Shown: positions 8,341 through 18,826, numbered from the stretch's first letter. The stretch: DNA of 64,000 bases from Aurantibacter aestuarii (GCF_003008425.1 NZ_PXOQ01000009.1:834525-898524), one strand, 5' to 3'. Notes: generated by a model from the sequence alone, not told the origin. Numbers and translations are program-made.

Positions 8341-8805
8341 TTATGTAATTTTAATACTACGAACAGGCTTTTGTTTTGCCTCTTCTTTTTTAGGTAGCAA
8401 AATACTTAATACTCCATCTTTATAACTAGCGTTTATAGCCTCATCATCCACAGAATCTGGTAAAGTAAATGTTCTTTTAAAAGACGCATAACCAAATTCT
8501 TTTCGACTATAATTCTCTTCCTTATTTTCGGTTTCTTCCTTAATTTCGGCAGATATAGACAACACTTTATGATCTAAATCTAACTTAAAGTCTTTCTTAT
8601 CAAAACCTGGCACCGCCAATTCTACTGTAAAAGCCTCAGCATTTTCCTTAATATTCACTTTAGGCATTTCATAATCTAAATGATTAAAAACAGATGGAAT
8701 ATCACGATTTAACATATCGTCAAACCAGTGCGATAAGTTTGTAAAATTATTTTTCGTTTTGTTTGCTATTGTTCCATTATGAGGAACAGTTACTAAATTA
8801 CTCAT
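8341..8805 (-). CDS. Small heat shock protein, Hsp20/alpha-crystallin family
   Basis: 154 residues. The alpha-crystallin domain spans about 45-140, with VNIKENAEAFTVELAVPGF at its start and YKDGVLSILLPK, the conserved A-x-x-x-n-GVL motif, near the end. A C-terminal RSIKIT supplies the I-x-I anchor. It is an ATP-independent chaperone that holds unfolding proteins in the cytoplasm. Single-gene unit with its own terminator; 281 bp of AT-rich upstream sequence probably carries a stress promoter, but no exact TAnnTTTG is seen there. Confidence 0.95.
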   Translation of the reverse strand: MSNLVTVPHNGTIANKTKNNFTNLSHWFDDMLNRDIPSVFNHLDYEMPKVNIKENAEAFTVELAVPGFDKKDFKLDLDHKVLSISAEIKEETENKEENYSRKEFGYASFKRTFTLPDSVDDEAINASYKDGVLSILLPKKEEAKQKPVRSIKIT

Positions 8806-9051
8806 AATAATAAATTTTTTAATTAAACATTATTTTATTTTAAAATCTTTTGTTGATTTAATAGATAATAGACAAAATAAATACCAAACAGAAAATTATG
8901 CCTTATTATAGTTTTTATGATAAAAAATGCTAATGCTTTATGTCATAATGTCGTTTTACTACTAAAATCACATGTCTTTTTGTCGTGTTTTAATTTTTAT
9001 TAAAGTTAAATATACGTCAACTGCCCTATTTCAAACTATGCGTTTTGAGGA

Positions 9052-9059
9052 TAAATTTG
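9052..9059 (+). promoter_or_regulatory. Putative -7 promoter element
   Basis: TAAATTTG fits TAnnTTTG and lies 27 bp upstream of the 9087 start codon. No TTG is visible at the -33 position, so support is partial. Confidence 0.4.
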
Positions 9060-9086
9060 TAAATACATTCTTAAACATTAAGCCTT

Positions 9087-10130
9087 ATGAAAACTTTATT
9101 ATTTTGCATTTTAAGCTGCTTAACTATTGAAGTAAGCTTTGCACAAAACATTTTAATTGTAGACAACAACCCTGTTGTAGACACTACTCCTGCAGATGTA
9201 TTTAACAACTTTAACGATGCACAAACTGCAGCTGTTAATGGGGACATTATTTACGTACAACCATCTATCACTGCATATGGCTCTGTAAATATTACAAAAG
9301 AAATAACTGTTTATGGCATTGGACACGAACCAGAATTGAACAGCGGTAGAAATGCTTCTTTTAATGGTATTGGTATTGTAGCAGATAATGTAACAGTATC
9401 TGGCTTAGACATTACCGGATCTGGAATTGTATTTTCTGGAACAAGATCTAATATTAAAATTGAAAATAATAGAACTACTGGTGTTACATTAAATTCTGCA
9501 ATAACAAATAACATTTCCATACAAGGAAATATTATATTAACCGCATTAGGTTTAAATGCCAACCCTGCAAATGCTACTAATATTACTATAACTCACAATT
9601 TTTTTGACTCTACAAATAATAACGGGATTCAAAATTTAAACAGCTCAACCATTTTTAATAATAATGTAATTTATTTTGCTCTTAATAATACTTTATCAAT
9701 ATTTTCAAATCCAATAGACTTAGTTGCCCAAAATAATGTTTTTGTAAGCACTGGTACTTTTAATGGAACAAACTGGTGGTCTGGTGGAACACCAATTACT
9801 TTTAATAATTGTTTATCTTTTAGTTATAGTGGTATTACTCTAGCTGCTCTAAATGGATCTGGTAATTTTAATAATACCAACCCACAGTTTACTTCTATAC
9901 CAGTAAACAACCCAACTTTTAACGTAGCTAACGATTATACCATTGGTTCTGGATCTCTTGGAACAGATGGTAATACTATTGGCTTATTTAATGGCACTTA
10001 CGATTTTGATATGAGAGGTTACCCAACCTTATTACCATATATTTCTGAAATGACTGTGGTTAATAATATGATTATGGCTGGTCAAAACCTTGATGTTAAT
10101 TTAAAAGCAAACGCTAACAAAACCAACTAA
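9087..10130 (+). CDS. Secreted protein with probable right-handed beta-helix
   Basis: 347 residues with a cleavable signal peptide ending in SFAQ. The body has many short turns of the kind xNITIxxNxF, rich in Asn, Thr and Ile, typical of parallel beta-helix (pectate-lyase-like) repeats, from about 60 to 220. No catalytic residues can be assigned. There is no T9SS sorting domain at the C-terminus, unlike its neighbour, which starts 13 bp downstream. The pair is probably one operon encoding surface or extracellular proteins. Confidence 0.65.
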   Translation: MKTLLFCILSCLTIEVSFAQNILIVDNNPVVDTTPADVFNNFNDAQTAAVNGDIIYVQPSITAYGSVNITKEITVYGIGHEPELNSGRNASFNGIGIVADNVTVSGLDITGSGIVFSGTRSNIKIENNRTTGVTLNSAITNNISIQGNIILTALGLNANPANATNITITHNFFDSTNNNGIQNLNSSTIFNNNVIYFALNNTLSIFSNPIDLVAQNNVFVSTGTFNGTNWWSGGTPITFNNCLSFSYSGITLAALNGSGNFNNTNPQFTSIPVNNPTFNVANDYTIGSGSLGTDGNTIGLFNGTYDFDMRGYPTLLPYISEMTVVNNMIMAGQNLDVNLKANANKTN

Positions 10131-10143
10131 AAACCTAGAACCT

Positions 10144-11367
10144 ATGAAAACTATTTTTTTTAGTTTAATAGTTCTACTTTTTACATCCTTTGGTTCAGCT
10201 CAAGATGATATCGATTTAATTGAATATTTTTTTGACAACGATCCTGGACTGGGGCTTGCAACACCTTTAGATATTAATCCGGATGCAGAAATTATTAATA
10301 GTAGCTTTAGTATTTCGACATCTGGATTAACAGAAGGGACGCACAGATTATTTATTAGAACGATTAAACAAGACGGTACTATTGGTTTGTATGAACATAA
10401 GACCTTTAGAATTTATCCTACACCAGACAATAACACCGCAGATATAGTAGAAATGGAATACTTCTTTAATACCGATCCTGGTGTTGGAAACGGATTTGTG
10501 TTAGATGTAACTGATGCAGCCAATATAGATGAAGTGATTACATTGAATACCTCATCTTTACCTGTTGGCACGCATAGAGCTTTTGTAAGAGTTAAAAATG
10601 CTGATGATACGTATAGTATTTATGAACACAAAACTTTTAGAGTCTATCCTACTCCAGATAATAACGCTGCAGATATTGTAGAAGTGGAATACTTCTTTAA
10701 TACCGATCCTGGTGTTGGTAACGGATTTGTGTTAGATGTAACCGATGCAGCCGATATAGATGAAGTGATTACGTTAAACACCTCTGCATTACCAGTAGGC
10801 ACACACAGAGCTTTTTTAAGAGTTAAAAATGCCAATAATATTTACAGTATTTATGAGCATAGAACTTTTAGAGTTTTTCCTACTCCAGATACTAACACCG
10901 CCAATATAACTGCTGCAGAATTTTTTATAGATGCAGATCCTGGCATAGGCAATGGAACTGCATTAACGGTTTCTGGAGACGATATTGACACTAATTTGGT
11001 TGTCCCAACTACGGGAGCTTTAGCAGATGGATTTCATTATTTATATATTAGAGTGTTAAATGCAGATGGTAATTGGTCGCTTTGGGCAGTAGATGAATTT
11101 GAAGTAAGTGGTACATTAGGTGTTGAAGATATTGCGCTTAAAACTTTAAAAATTTATCCAAATCCTGTTGAAGATAATTTATTTATAAGCACACCAAATA
11201 CTATAAAAATAAATAATTTAAAAGTATATAATTTAGAAGGTAAATTAGTGTTAAAGACTAATACGTTTAAAGAAAAACTAAATGTTTCTAACTTAAATGC
11301 TGGCACATATTTGGTAATTATTGAAACCGACAAAGTTACTATTAACAAAAAAATGATTAAGAACTAA
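10144..11367 (+). CDS. Secreted protein with four tandem modules and T9SS sorting domain
   Basis: 407 residues. A signal peptide (ending SAQ) is followed by four modules of 77-78 residues, starting at about residues 22, 100, 177 and 254. Each opens with a [DN]I-x3-E[YF]FF/FFI core and DPGxGNG, and contains GTHRxFxRV and, in the first three, a YEHxTFR block. After about residue 330 comes a type A Por secretion tail (LKIYPNPVEDNL ... GTYLVIIETD ... KKMIKN), so it is exported by T9SS and attached or released at the cell surface. Modules 2 and 3 are almost identical in DNA, implying recent duplication. Function unknown; the modules look like adhesive or structural domains. Confidence 0.85.
   Translation: MKTIFFSLIVLLFTSFGSAQDDIDLIEYFFDNDPGLGLATPLDINPDAEIINSSFSISTSGLTEGTHRLFIRTIKQDGTIGLYEHKTFRIYPTPDNNTADIVEMEYFFNTDPGVGNGFVLDVTDAANIDEVITLNTSSLPVGTHRAFVRVKNADDTYSIYEHKTFRVYPTPDNNAADIVEVEYFFNTDPGVGNGFVLDVTDAADIDEVITLNTSALPVGTHRAFLRVKNANNIYSIYEHRTFRVFPTPDTNTANITAAEFFIDADPGIGNGTALTVSGDDIDTNLVVPTTGALADGFHYLYIRVLNADGNWSLWAVDEFEVSGTLGVEDIALKTLKIYPNPVEDNLFISTPNTIKINNLKVYNLEGKLVLKTNTFKEKLNVSNLNAGTYLVIIETDKVTINKKMIKN
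10441..10902 (+). repeat. Two near-identical 231-bp direct repeats inside the T9SS gene
   Basis: Unit A (10441-10671) and unit B (10672-10902) have exactly the same length, 77 codons. They differ at scattered, mostly synonymous positions. Diverged copies flank them at 10207 and 10903. The tract should be prone to unit gain or loss by slippage or recombination. Confidence 0.9.
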
Positions 11368-11386
11368 TCACTTTTTTAAGAAAAAC

Positions 11387-11417
11387 AAACCCCAAAATAG
11401 TTGTTATTTGGGGGTTT
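11387..11417. terminator. Bidirectional terminator between convergent genes
   Basis: AAACCCCAAAA pairs with TTTGGGGGTTT (one bulge). A T-run on the right serves the T9SS gene, and the A-rich left side serves icmF read the other way. Confidence 0.75.
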
Positions 11418-11422
11418 ATTTT

Positions 11423-14400
11423 TTACATATTACGTCTATACTGACCGCCAACCTCAAATAACGCATCGGTTATTTGACCTAAAGAACACACTTTACACAC
11501 ATCCATTAAAGCTTCAAAAATATTCTCGTTATGAATGGCTTTTCGTTGTAATTCTTTTAGTAAAGCATCTGTATCATTAGACTTATGAAGGTTTTCTAAT
11601 GTTTTAATCTGAAATTGTTTCTCTTCTTCCGTAGCTCTAATTACTTCCGCAGGAACAACCGTTGGAGAACCTTTACTACTTAAGAAGGTATTTACACCAA
11701 CAATTGGGAAATCGCCATTATGTTTTAAGGTTTCATAATACAAACTTTCTTCTTGGATTTTAGAACGTTGATACATGGTTTCCATTGCTCCTAAAACGCC
11801 TCCACGTTCCGTAATTCTATCAAACTCTAATAAAACGGCTTCCTCTACTAAATCGGTTAATTCTTCAATAATAAAAGAACCTTGAATTGGATTTTCATTT
11901 TTGTTTAACCCTAATTCTTTGTTAATAATTAACTGAATGGCCATAGCACGACGCACCGATTCTTCGGTTGGCGTTGTAATAGCTTCATCGTAAGCATTGG
12001 TGTGTAACGAGTTACAGTTATCGTAAATCGCATATAATGCTTGTAATGTAGTACGAATATCATTAAAATCGATTTCCTGAGCGTGTAAACTACGTCCAGA
12101 CGTTTGAATATGATATTTAAGCATTTGCGCTCTGGCATTTGCTCCGTATTTATTCTTCATGGCTTTAGCCCAAATTTTACGAGCTACACGACCTATTACG
12201 GCATATTCTGGATCTATACCGTTAGAGAAAAAGAACGATAAGTTTGGTCCGAATTTGTTAATATCCATTCCGCGACTTAAGTAATACTCTACATATGTGA
12301 AACCGTTAGATAAAGTCAAGGCTAATTGTGTAATTGGATTGGCTCCAGCTTCTGCAATATGATATCCAGAAATAGATACTGAATAAAAATTACGTACATT
12401 ATTCTCGATAAAATATTCTTGCACATCACCCATTAATCGCAGTGCGAATTCGGTAGAGAAAATACAGGTGTTTTGCGCCTGGTCTTCTTTTAAAATATCT
12501 GCTTGTACCGTACCACGAACCTGAGCAATAGTATTCTTTTTAATATCTGCATAAACATCTGCCGGTAACACTTGGTCTCCAGTAACGCCTAAAAGAAATA
12601 AACCTAACCCGTTATTTCCTTCAGGTAAAGCACCATTATAAGTTGGTCGTTCTACGCCTTTAGATTTATAGATTTTAGCTATTTTAGCTTCCACTTCTTT
12701 TTCTAAGCAATGCCCCTTAATGTATAATTCACATTGTTGGTCTATAGCAGCATTCATAAAGAAACCTAATAACATTGGTGCTGGACCATTAATGGTCATA
12801 GACACTGAAGTTAAAACGTGTGCTAAATCGAAACCAGAATATAATTTTTTAGCATCGTCTAAACAACAAATAGATACCCCTGCGTTTCCAATTTTACCGT
12901 AAATATCTGGACGTAAATCTGGATCGTTACCGTAAAGCGTTACACTATCGAATGCGGTAGATAAACGTTTTGCTGGTAAACCTGCACTTACATAATGAAA
13001 ACGGCGGTTGGTTCTTTCCGGTCCACCTTCACCTGCAAACATACGTGCTGGATCTTCTCCGGTACGTTTAAAAGGATATAATCCAGAAGTATAAGGGAAT
13101 TCTCCCGGAACATTTTCTTGCAAACACCATTTTAAAATATCTCCCCAAGCTCTATACTTTGGTAAAGCAACTTTTGGAATTTGTAAATGTGATAAAGACT
13201 CTGAATGCGTTTCAATTTTAATTTCTTTATCCCTTACTTTAAATGAATAAATAGGGTTTTTATACTTATTTACTTTTTCGTCCCAACCTGTAATAACTTC
13301 CCAATTATATGGGTCTAAGTTTAGTTTAACTCTGTCGAATTCTCCTAACAGCATTTTTACAAAGTCTTTACTCTCGACTGCGCACGAACTTACAGACTTC
13401 GTGTCAATACCTGCTTTATCTAACTTTGGTGTCGTATCTAAAACAGATTCTATTGTTTTAAAAATACCGTATAATTTTTGAGCAACTTCAACTTGTTTCG
13501 TAGCCGTATCGTCGTATGTACGGTTATTTTCTGCAATTTCAGATAAATAACGTGTTCTACTTGGTGGAATAACAAAAATCTTTTCGCTCATTTCTTTAGA
13601 AATCACAAAAGTAGAGTCTAATTCCGTCGCTGTTTTTTCAACCAACTTATCCATAATCGCTTTATAAAGCGTATTCATTCCTGGATCGTTAAACTGCGAA
13701 GCTATCGTACCAAAAACTGGTAATTGATCTTGTGGTATATCCCAAAGATTATTATTACGCATGTACTGTTTCTTTACATCACGCAAAGCATCCAAAGAAC
13801 CACGTTTATCAAATTTATTAATAGCTACTAAATCGGCAAAATCAAGCATGTCGATTTTTTCTAATTGTGTGGCAGCACCAAATTCTGGTGTCATTACATA
13901 TAATGCCACATCACTGTGCTCCATAATTTCGGTATCAGATTGTCCAATACCTGAAGTTTCTAATATAATAAGGTCAAATTCTGCTGCTTTTAAAACCTCA
14001 ACAGCTTCGTTAACATATTTTGATAAGGCTAAATTAGATTGACGTGTTGCCAAACTACGCATATATACGCGTTTATTGTTAATCGCATTCATACGAATAC
14101 GATCACCTAATAAAGCACCACCAGTTTTACGTTTAGATGGATCTACAGAGACTAAACCAATAGTTTTTTCTGGAAAATCTATTAAAAAACGACGTACTAA
14201 TTCATCTACTAAACTAGACTTACCTGCGCCTCCAGTTCCTGTAATTCCAAGTACAGGAGTTTTAGAATTTTTATTTTTTATATGAATTTTATCTAGGGTA
14301 GCTTTTGCAACTTCTGGGAAATTTTCGGCAGAAGAAATAACGCGAGCAATAGACTTAGGTGTTTTACTTGCTAAATCTTCAACCTTTACATCAAGTTTAT

Positions 14401-14845
14401 CACCAATTGCAAAGTCTGAAGTTTTCACAAGATCATTAATCATCCCTTGTAATCCCATAGCGCGACCATCGTCTGGAGAATATATTCTGGTAATTCCATA
14501 ATCCATTAACTCTTTAATCTCCGTTGGAAGGATAACACCGCCACCACCACCAAAAATCTTGATGTGTCCAGCGCCACGTTCTTTTAATAAATCGAACATG
14601 TATTTGAAATACTCATTATGTCCACCTTGATATGATGTTAAGCAAATAGCATTAACATCTTCCTGAATTGCTGTATTAACAACCTCTTCAACACTTCTAT
14701 CATGACCTAAGTGAATTACCTCAACACCAGTTGACTGTATAATTCGTCTCATGATGTTTATTGACGCATCATGACCATCAAATAATGCTGCCGCAGTTAC
14801 AATTCTTACTTTATGTTTAGGCTTATAAGGTTTAATTTGTTCCAT
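11423..14845 (-). CDS. icmF: Fused isobutyryl-CoA mutase IcmF (B12-dependent mutase with G-protein chaperone)
   Basis: 1140 residues in one chain. The order is cobalamin-binding domain (about 12-140, with FDGHDAS carrying the cobalt-ligand His25 and a GGGGG stretch near 98-102), MeaB-like GTPase (Walker [13 protein letters not shown] at 199-210), then the acyl-CoA mutase TIM barrel from about 580. This order is diagnostic of IcmF, which interconverts isobutyryl-CoA and n-butyryl-CoA with adenosylcobalamin; some members also act on pivalyl-CoA or isovaleryl-CoA. It differs from methylmalonyl-CoA mutase, which lacks the internal GTPase. Cytoplasmic; role in branched-chain acid metabolism. It needs B12, and no B12 riboswitch is seen upstream. 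Confidence 0.93.
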   Translation of the reverse strand: MEQIKPYKPKHKVRIVTAAALFDGHDASINIMRRIIQSTGVEVIHLGHDRSVEEVVNTAIQEDVNAICLTSYQGGHNEYFKYMFDLLKERGAGHIKIFGGGGGVILPTEIKELMDYGITRIYSPDDGRAMGLQGMINDLVKTSDFAIGDKLDVKVEDLASKTPKSIARVISSAENFPEVAKATLDKIHIKNKNSKTPVLGITGTGGAGKSSLVDELVRRFLIDFPEKTIGLVSVDPSKRKTGGALLGDRIRMNAINNKRVYMRSLATRQSNLALSKYVNEAVEVLKAAEFDLIILETSGIGQSDTEIMEHSDVALYVMTPEFGAATQLEKIDMLDFADLVAINKFDKRGSLDALRDVKKQYMRNNNLWDIPQDQLPVFGTIASQFNDPGMNTLYKAIMDKLVEKTATELDSTFVISKEMSEKIFVIPPSRTRYLSEIAENNRTYDDTATKQVEVAQKLYGIFKTIESVLDTTPKLDKAGIDTKSVSSCAVESKDFVKMLLGEFDRVKLNLDPYNWEVITGWDEKVNKYKNPIYSFKVRDKEIKIETHSESLSHLQIPKVALPKYRAWGDILKWCLQENVPGEFPYTSGLYPFKRTGEDPARMFAGEGGPERTNRRFHYVSAGLPAKRLSTAFDSVTLYGNDPDLRPDIYGKIGNAGVSICCLDDAKKLYSGFDLAHVLTSVSMTINGPAPMLLGFFMNAAIDQQCELYIKGHCLEKEVEAKIAKIYKSKGVERPTYNGALPEGNNGLGLFLLGVTGDQVLPADVYADIKKNTIAQVRGTVQADILKEDQAQNTCIFSTEFALRLMGDVQEYFIENNVRNFYSVSISGYHIAEAGANPITQLALTLSNGFTYVEYYLSRGMDINKFGPNLSFFFSNGIDPEYAVIGRVARKIWAKAMKNKYGANARAQMLKYHIQTSGRSLHAQEIDFNDIRTTLQALYAIYDNCNSLHTNAYDEAITTPTEESVRRAMAIQLIINKELGLNKNENPIQGSFIIEELTDLVEEAVLLEFDRITERGGVLGAMETMYQRSKIQEESLYYETLKHNGDFPIVGVNTFLSSKGSPTVVPAEVIRATEEEKQFQIKTLENLHKSNDTDALLKELQRKAIHNENIFEALMDVCKVCSLGQITDALFEVGGQYRRNM

Positions 14846-15032
14846 TCGTAAAAAAATATCGATTTAGTTGGTGCAATTTACGGATTTATCAAAAAACCTA
14901 CATTAAAAATTACAAATGATTAAGGCTAAAAAATTACTTTAATCCGTTTTTTAAATAAATCCGTGTTAACAATAGTGCTTCAGTTAAATTGTTTAATTAT
15001 TTTAGAGGCATAAAAGTAAAAAACCTCTCATT

Positions 15033-15737
15033 ATGATTAAAAAAATATGTACTGTCGTAGTTTTATTCGTATTAACTTCTTGTAACGAATTACAACAAGT
15101 TATAGACACACTTCCACAAGGAACAGGAATTACACCTACAGAAATGGCAAATGGTTTACGCCAGGCTTTAGATTTTGGAATTGATAAACAAGTAACCAAA
15201 CTAACTCAAACCGACGGTTTTTACAGAAATGAATTAGTTAAAATTTTATTGCCTGAAGAATTACAAAAAGTTGACAAAGCACTAAGAGATATAGGTCTTA
15301 GTAGTTTAGCTGATGAGGGCTTAAAAGTTTTAAATCGTGCTGCAGAGGATGCTGTTGGAACAGCTACTCCGATTTTTGTTAATGCTGTAAAAAATATTTC
15401 ATTTGCAGACGCTAAGGGTATTTTATTGGGTCCAGATGATGCAGCAACCAATTATTTAAAATTAAATACAGAAACTCAGTTATTTGCTAGTTTTGAGCCT
15501 GTTATAAAAAAATCATTTAGCAAAGTAGGCGCAGATGATATTTGGAGTAATTTGATTACTAGATATAATGCCATTCCTTTTACGACTGATGTTAACCCAG
15601 ATTTAACCAATTATGTTACTGGAGAAGCTTTAAAAGGTGTTTATAGAATGATTGCTGTTGAAGAAAAAGATATTAGAACCCAATTAAGCTCACGAACAAC
15701 AGACTTACTAAAAAAAGTGTTTGCATTACAAGATTAA
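15033..15737 (+). CDS. DUF4197 family lipoprotein
   Basis: 234 residues. A lipoprotein signal ends at Cys17 (TSCNE). The mature protein is largely helical and matches DUF4197: GLRQALDFGIDKQV at about 45, then LPEELQKVDKALRDIGL, and a later NAVKNISFADAKGIL with GPDDAATNYLK. Function unknown; probably periplasmic. It is divergent from icmF and has a strong terminator after it. Confidence 0.85.
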   Translation: MIKKICTVVVLFVLTSCNELQQVIDTLPQGTGITPTEMANGLRQALDFGIDKQVTKLTQTDGFYRNELVKILLPEELQKVDKALRDIGLSSLADEGLKVLNRAAEDAVGTATPIFVNAVKNISFADAKGILLGPDDAATNYLKLNTETQLFASFEPVIKKSFSKVGADDIWSNLITRYNAIPFTTDVNPDLTNYVTGEALKGVYRMIAVEEKDIRTQLSSRTTDLLKKVFALQD

Positions 15738-15847
15738 AGTTAAACTTAACTATTTGATAATAGAGGCTTAACACACTTAAAGTCCTTTTAAACTAATTTT
15801 GCTTTAGGTATTTGTATTCTTTATATAGAATTAGTTAGTAAAAAATT

Positions 15848-15876
15848 AAACCACTTATTATTTAAGTGGTTTTTTT
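15848..15876 (+). terminator. Terminator 3' of the DUF4197 gene
   Basis: AAACCACTTA, 5-nt loop, TAAGTGGTTT followed by TTTT: a 10-bp perfect stem with U-tract, 110 bp after the stop. Confidence 0.8.
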
Positions 15877-15921
15877 GATTTATTTAACTATCTATGTATC
15901 AATATTTTGTGTATATTTAAT

Positions 15922-15935
15922 GTTCTAAATAGAAC
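15922..15935. promoter_or_regulatory. Palindrome directly before the small Lacal_2735-like gene
   Basis: GTTCTAAATAGAAC is a perfect 14-bp palindrome ending 3 bp before the ATG at 15939. It could be an operator or block ribosome access as a small hairpin. No factor can be named. Confidence 0.35.
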
Positions 15936-15938
15936 ACT

Positions 15939-16121
15939 ATGCAAAACCAGCATTTAAAATCTTTTAAGACCAAGCTTAATTACAAACACAAAATTTTAAT
16001 GGAGCAGGCTTACAACTTTAGACAGACAGACTCTGCTTTAAGTGATTATTGTGAATACAAAGCGATTAAAGTTTTAAATAAATTAAATCGTTTAAACTAC
16101 TTAGATCCGTTCTCTAAGTAA
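15939..16121 (+). CDS. Small Lacal_2735-like protein
   Basis: 60 residues, basic and helical. The pattern YKHKILMEQAYNFRQTDSAL then KAIKVLNKLNRL resembles the short Lacal_2735 family common in Flavobacteriaceae, though this copy is divergent and the assignment is from memory of the family pattern. No membrane segment. Function unknown. Its last 21 bp overlap the convergent BtuF-like gene. Confidence 0.55.
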   Translation: MQNQHLKSFKTKLNYKHKILMEQAYNFRQTDSALSDYCEYKAIKVLNKLNRLNYLDPFSK

Positions 16122-16841
16122 TTTAAAATAGTCGAACGCCTTTAAAAGCCTTGATCCGTACCATGAAAATAGTTCGCCATCTACAAAAATAGTTTTGGGG
16201 TTGTGCGCCACACGCCCAATTTCAAATGCATGTTCATCTTTAAACGGATAAGGCTCACTAGATAGCATTACTATTTCTGGGTCGCCTTCTTGCTGGATTT
16301 TGGTAATATCGACTTCCGGATAACGCTCTAAGTTTCCATAGATATTTTCAAACCTATTAAGTGTTAGCATATAATCTATAAACGTATTTTTTGCAGCAAC
16401 CATCCAAGGTTTTCTCCATATAAAATAAGCTACTTTAATTTTAGGTTTATCTGCTATAAATTTTTTAAAATCCTGAAGTTTATACTTAATTTTTTCATTT
16501 ATAGCTTCAGCATTAGTGCGTTTATTGAAGCGTTCTCCATAATATGATATTAATTTTAGAGTATCTTCAATAGTATATAGTTCGGACACATGCACTTCGC
16601 AAATATCCTGACAAGCTTCTACAATTTCTTTGGTATTTTCTTCCTTATTACAAAGGATAATATCGGGGTTTAATGCCTTTATTTTTTCAATTTTAATCTG
16701 TTTAGTCCCACCAACCATTGTTTTTACCGATTTGTAATGATACGGATGTACGCAAAACTTGGTGATACCCACAATTTGATCCTCTAAACCTAAATCATGC
16801 AAAAGTTCGGTTTGAGATGGTACTAAACTTACAATACGCAT
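16101..16841 (-). CDS. BtuF-like helical-backbone metal/corrinoid receptor protein, no signal peptide
   Basis: 246 residues from the ATG at 16841. The open frame extends upstream into pyrF, but those residues look non-native. The start MRIVSLVPSQTELLHDLGL, followed by VGITKFCVHP and the NPDIILCNKEEN segment, matches the BtuF / class III substrate-binding fold. There is no signal peptide, so it should be cytoplasmic rather than a periplasmic ABC receptor. The pyrF TAA and this ATG are separated by a single base, indicating translational coupling. Ligand not determinable; the B12-dependent icmF lies 1.3 kb away, which may be coincidence. Confidence 0.75.
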   Translation of the reverse strand: MRIVSLVPSQTELLHDLGLEDQIVGITKFCVHPYHYKSVKTMVGGTKQIKIEKIKALNPDIILCNKEENTKEIVEACQDICEVHVSELYTIEDTLKLISYYGERFNKRTNAEAINEKIKYKLQDFKKFIADKPKIKVAYFIWRKPWMVAAKNTFIDYMLTLNRFENIYGNLERYPEVDITKIQQEGDPEIVMLSSEPYPFKDEHAFEIGRVAHNPKTIFVDGELFSWYGSRLLKAFDYFKLLRERI

Positions 16842-16842
16842 A

Positions 16843-17664
16843 TTAATTATTTTGTAGAATTTCTGCCATTTGCTGCTGAAGCTCCTCTGCTTTATCTTTT
16901 GCTTTTTCGGCAAAATCATCTTCATTTGAAGCGTATATAACGCCTCGTGAAGAATTAATTAATAATCCCACTTGACTATTTAAACCATATTTGCAAACAT
17001 CCTGTAAGTTGCCGCCTTGTGCACCTACGCCAGGAACCAATAAAAAACTATCTGGAACTATAGCGCGAATATCCTTGAAGAATTCGGCTTTTGTAGCTCC
17101 AACCACATACATTAAATGTTCTGAATTTTCCCAAGTTTTAGAGGTTTCCAAAACGGTTTTGTATAACTCTGCTTTTTGCTGAAGTGCTTGTGTTTGAAAA
17201 TCAAAAGCCCCTTGATTTGAGGTTAACGCCAACAAAATAGTGTGCTTATCTTTAAAGGCTAAAAATGGCTCTACGGAATCTTTACCCATATAAGGTGCAA
17301 CCGTAACACTATCAAACTCTAAATCTTCAAAAAAAGCTTTAGCATACATGGTACTCGTATTTCCAATATCCCCACGTTTTGCATCTGCGATTGTGAAAAT
17401 CTCTGGATAAGTTTCATTTAGATAAGCAATAGTACGTTGTAAAGACTGCCAACCTTTTAAACCATAAGCTTCATAAAAAGCAGTGTTTGGCTTATAAGCT
17501 ACACATAAATGGTGTGTGGCATCTATAATAGCCTTATTAAATGCAAAAATAGGATCGTCTTCAAGTAATAAACTTACTGGTATTTTATCTAAATCGACAT
17601 CCAAACCAATACATAAAAAAGATTGCTTGGCTTTTATTTGTGCTACAAGTTCTTGTGTGGTCAT
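16843..17664 (-). CDS. pyrF: Orotidine 5'-phosphate decarboxylase
   Basis: 273 residues, the long type 2 OMP decarboxylase. The catalytic D-x-K-x-x-D signature is visible in [14 protein letters not shown], and the phosphate-binding end [11 protein letters not shown] is present. It converts OMP to UMP in the last step of de novo pyrimidine synthesis, in the cytoplasm. The prfA terminator lies directly upstream and leaves only about 16 bp for a start site, so expression may depend on readthrough. It is coupled to the BtuF-like gene downstream. Confidence 0.95.
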   Translation of the reverse strand: MTTQELVAQIKAKQSFLCIGLDVDLDKIPVSLLLEDDPIFAFNKAIIDATHHLCVAYKPNTAFYEAYGLKGWQSLQRTIAYLNETYPEIFTIADAKRGDIGNTSTMYAKAFFEDLEFDSVTVAPYMGKDSVEPFLAFKDKHTILLALTSNQGAFDFQTQALQQKAELYKTVLETSKTWENSEHLMYVVGATKAEFFKDIRAIVPDSFLLVPGVGAQGGNLQDVCKYGLNSQVGLLINSSRGVIYASNEDDFAEKAKDKAEELQQQMAEILQNN

Positions 17665-17680
17665 TTTATTTTTTTAAATG

Positions 17681-17704
17681 AAAAAAGCCTCTACATAGAG
17701 AGGC
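17681..17704 (-). terminator. Intrinsic terminator between prfA and pyrF
   Basis: Read leftwards: GCCTCT, 6-nt loop, AGAGGC, then TTTTTT. It is a compact GC stem with a clean U-tract, ending 16 bp before the pyrF ATG and 7 bp after the prfA stop. Confidence 0.85.
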
Positions 17705-17711
17705 CAATTTA

Positions 17712-18788
17712 TTACATAACGTTATCGTTAGCTTTTAATTTTTCTGTATTATCTGCCAACTGTAATTCGTCTATAATTTTTTGAATATCACCATTTACAA
17801 TATTTGGCAAATCGTATAAAGTTAAACCAATTCTATGGTCTGTTACACGACCTTGCGGATAGTTATAGGTTCTAATTTTAGCACTACGGTCTCCAGACGT
17901 AACCTGTGAGCCTCTAATTGCTGCATCTTCTTCCTGCTTTTTAGCCAGCTCCAAATCGTATAATCTTGAACGTAACACTTTAAAAGCTTTTTCTTTGTTT
18001 TTATGCTGCGATTTTTGATCCTGACATTGCGCCACTAAACCTGTTGGAATGTGTGTTAAACGCACTGCAGAATACGTTGTATTTACCGACTGACCACCCG
18101 GACCCGAAGAACAGAAAAAATCTATTCTTACTTCTTTTGGGTTAATTTCAATATCAAATTCTTCAGCCTCTGGAAACACCATACAGGTTGCCGCACTAGT
18201 ATGCACACGTCCTTGAGTTTCGGTTTGTGGCACACGTTGTACACGATGTACACCAGCTTCAAATTTTAAAGTACCATATACATCTTCGCCAGAAACTTCA
18301 AATTGGATTTCTTTAAATCCGCCATTTGTTCCTTCACTAAAATCTACCGTATCAACTTTCCAGCCCTTACCTTCGCAATACTTGGTGTACATCCTAAATA
18401 AATCGCCTGCAAAAATACTTGCTTCATCTCCACCAGTACCGGCACGTAATTCTACCACCGCATTTTTAGCATCGGTTGGATCTTTAGGAATAAGCATAAA
18501 ACGAATTTCTTCCTCTAATCTTGGAATAGTTTCTTTAGCTTCATCATATTGCATTTTTGCCATATCCACCATTTCGGCATCGCTACCATCTGAAATAATC
18601 TCTTCAGCTTCGGCTAAATTATTTGTCGCTTCTATATATTCTTCACGCTTTTTCATTAAAGCGTTCAAGTCTTTATATTCCTTATTTAATTGCACATAAC
18701 GCTTTTGATCTGATATAATATCTGGTTGAATGATTAAGTCACTCACCTCATCAAAACGCTGTTTAACAATCTGTAATTTCTCTAACAT
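17712..18788 (-). CDS. prfA: Peptide chain release factor 1
   Basis: 358 residues, the full length of RF1. The GGQ peptidyl-hydrolysis motif is at 231-233 ([12 protein letters not shown]). The stop-codon recognition tripeptide is PQT (187-189), fitting the RF1 P-x-T pattern rather than the RF2 SPF motif, so it reads UAA and UAG. TATTTTTG on the minus strand at 18810-18817 may be its -7 element. It is divergent from the mini-ABC pair, with a 38-bp gap that must hold both promoters if the ABC gene starts at 18827. Confidence 0.97.
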   Translation of the reverse strand: MLEKLQIVKQRFDEVSDLIIQPDIISDQKRYVQLNKEYKDLNALMKKREEYIEATNNLAEAEEIISDGSDAEMVDMAKMQYDEAKETIPRLEEEIRFMLIPKDPTDAKNAVVELRAGTGGDEASIFAGDLFRMYTKYCEGKGWKVDTVDFSEGTNGGFKEIQFEVSGEDVYGTLKFEAGVHRVQRVPQTETQGRVHTSAATCMVFPEAEEFDIEINPKEVRIDFFCSSGPGGQSVNTTYSAVRLTHIPTGLVAQCQDQKSQHKNKEKAFKVLRSRLYDLELAKKQEEDAAIRGSQVTSGDRSAKIRTYNYPQGRVTDHRIGLTLYDLPNIVNGDIQKIIDELQLADNTEKLKANDNVM

Positions 18789-18826
18789 TTATCTTCTAAA
18801 TTGAATAAACAAAAATACGATAATTT

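Noticed and set aside
14846..15032. B12 riboswitch upstream of icmF
   Set aside because: The 187-bp gap shows no B12-box or long structured leader, only short AT-rich DNA.
16842..16925. Upstream extension of the BtuF-like gene
   Set aside because: Those residues are Lys-rich and overlap pyrF; the ATG at 16841 directly after the pyrF stop gives the conserved MRIVSLVPS start.
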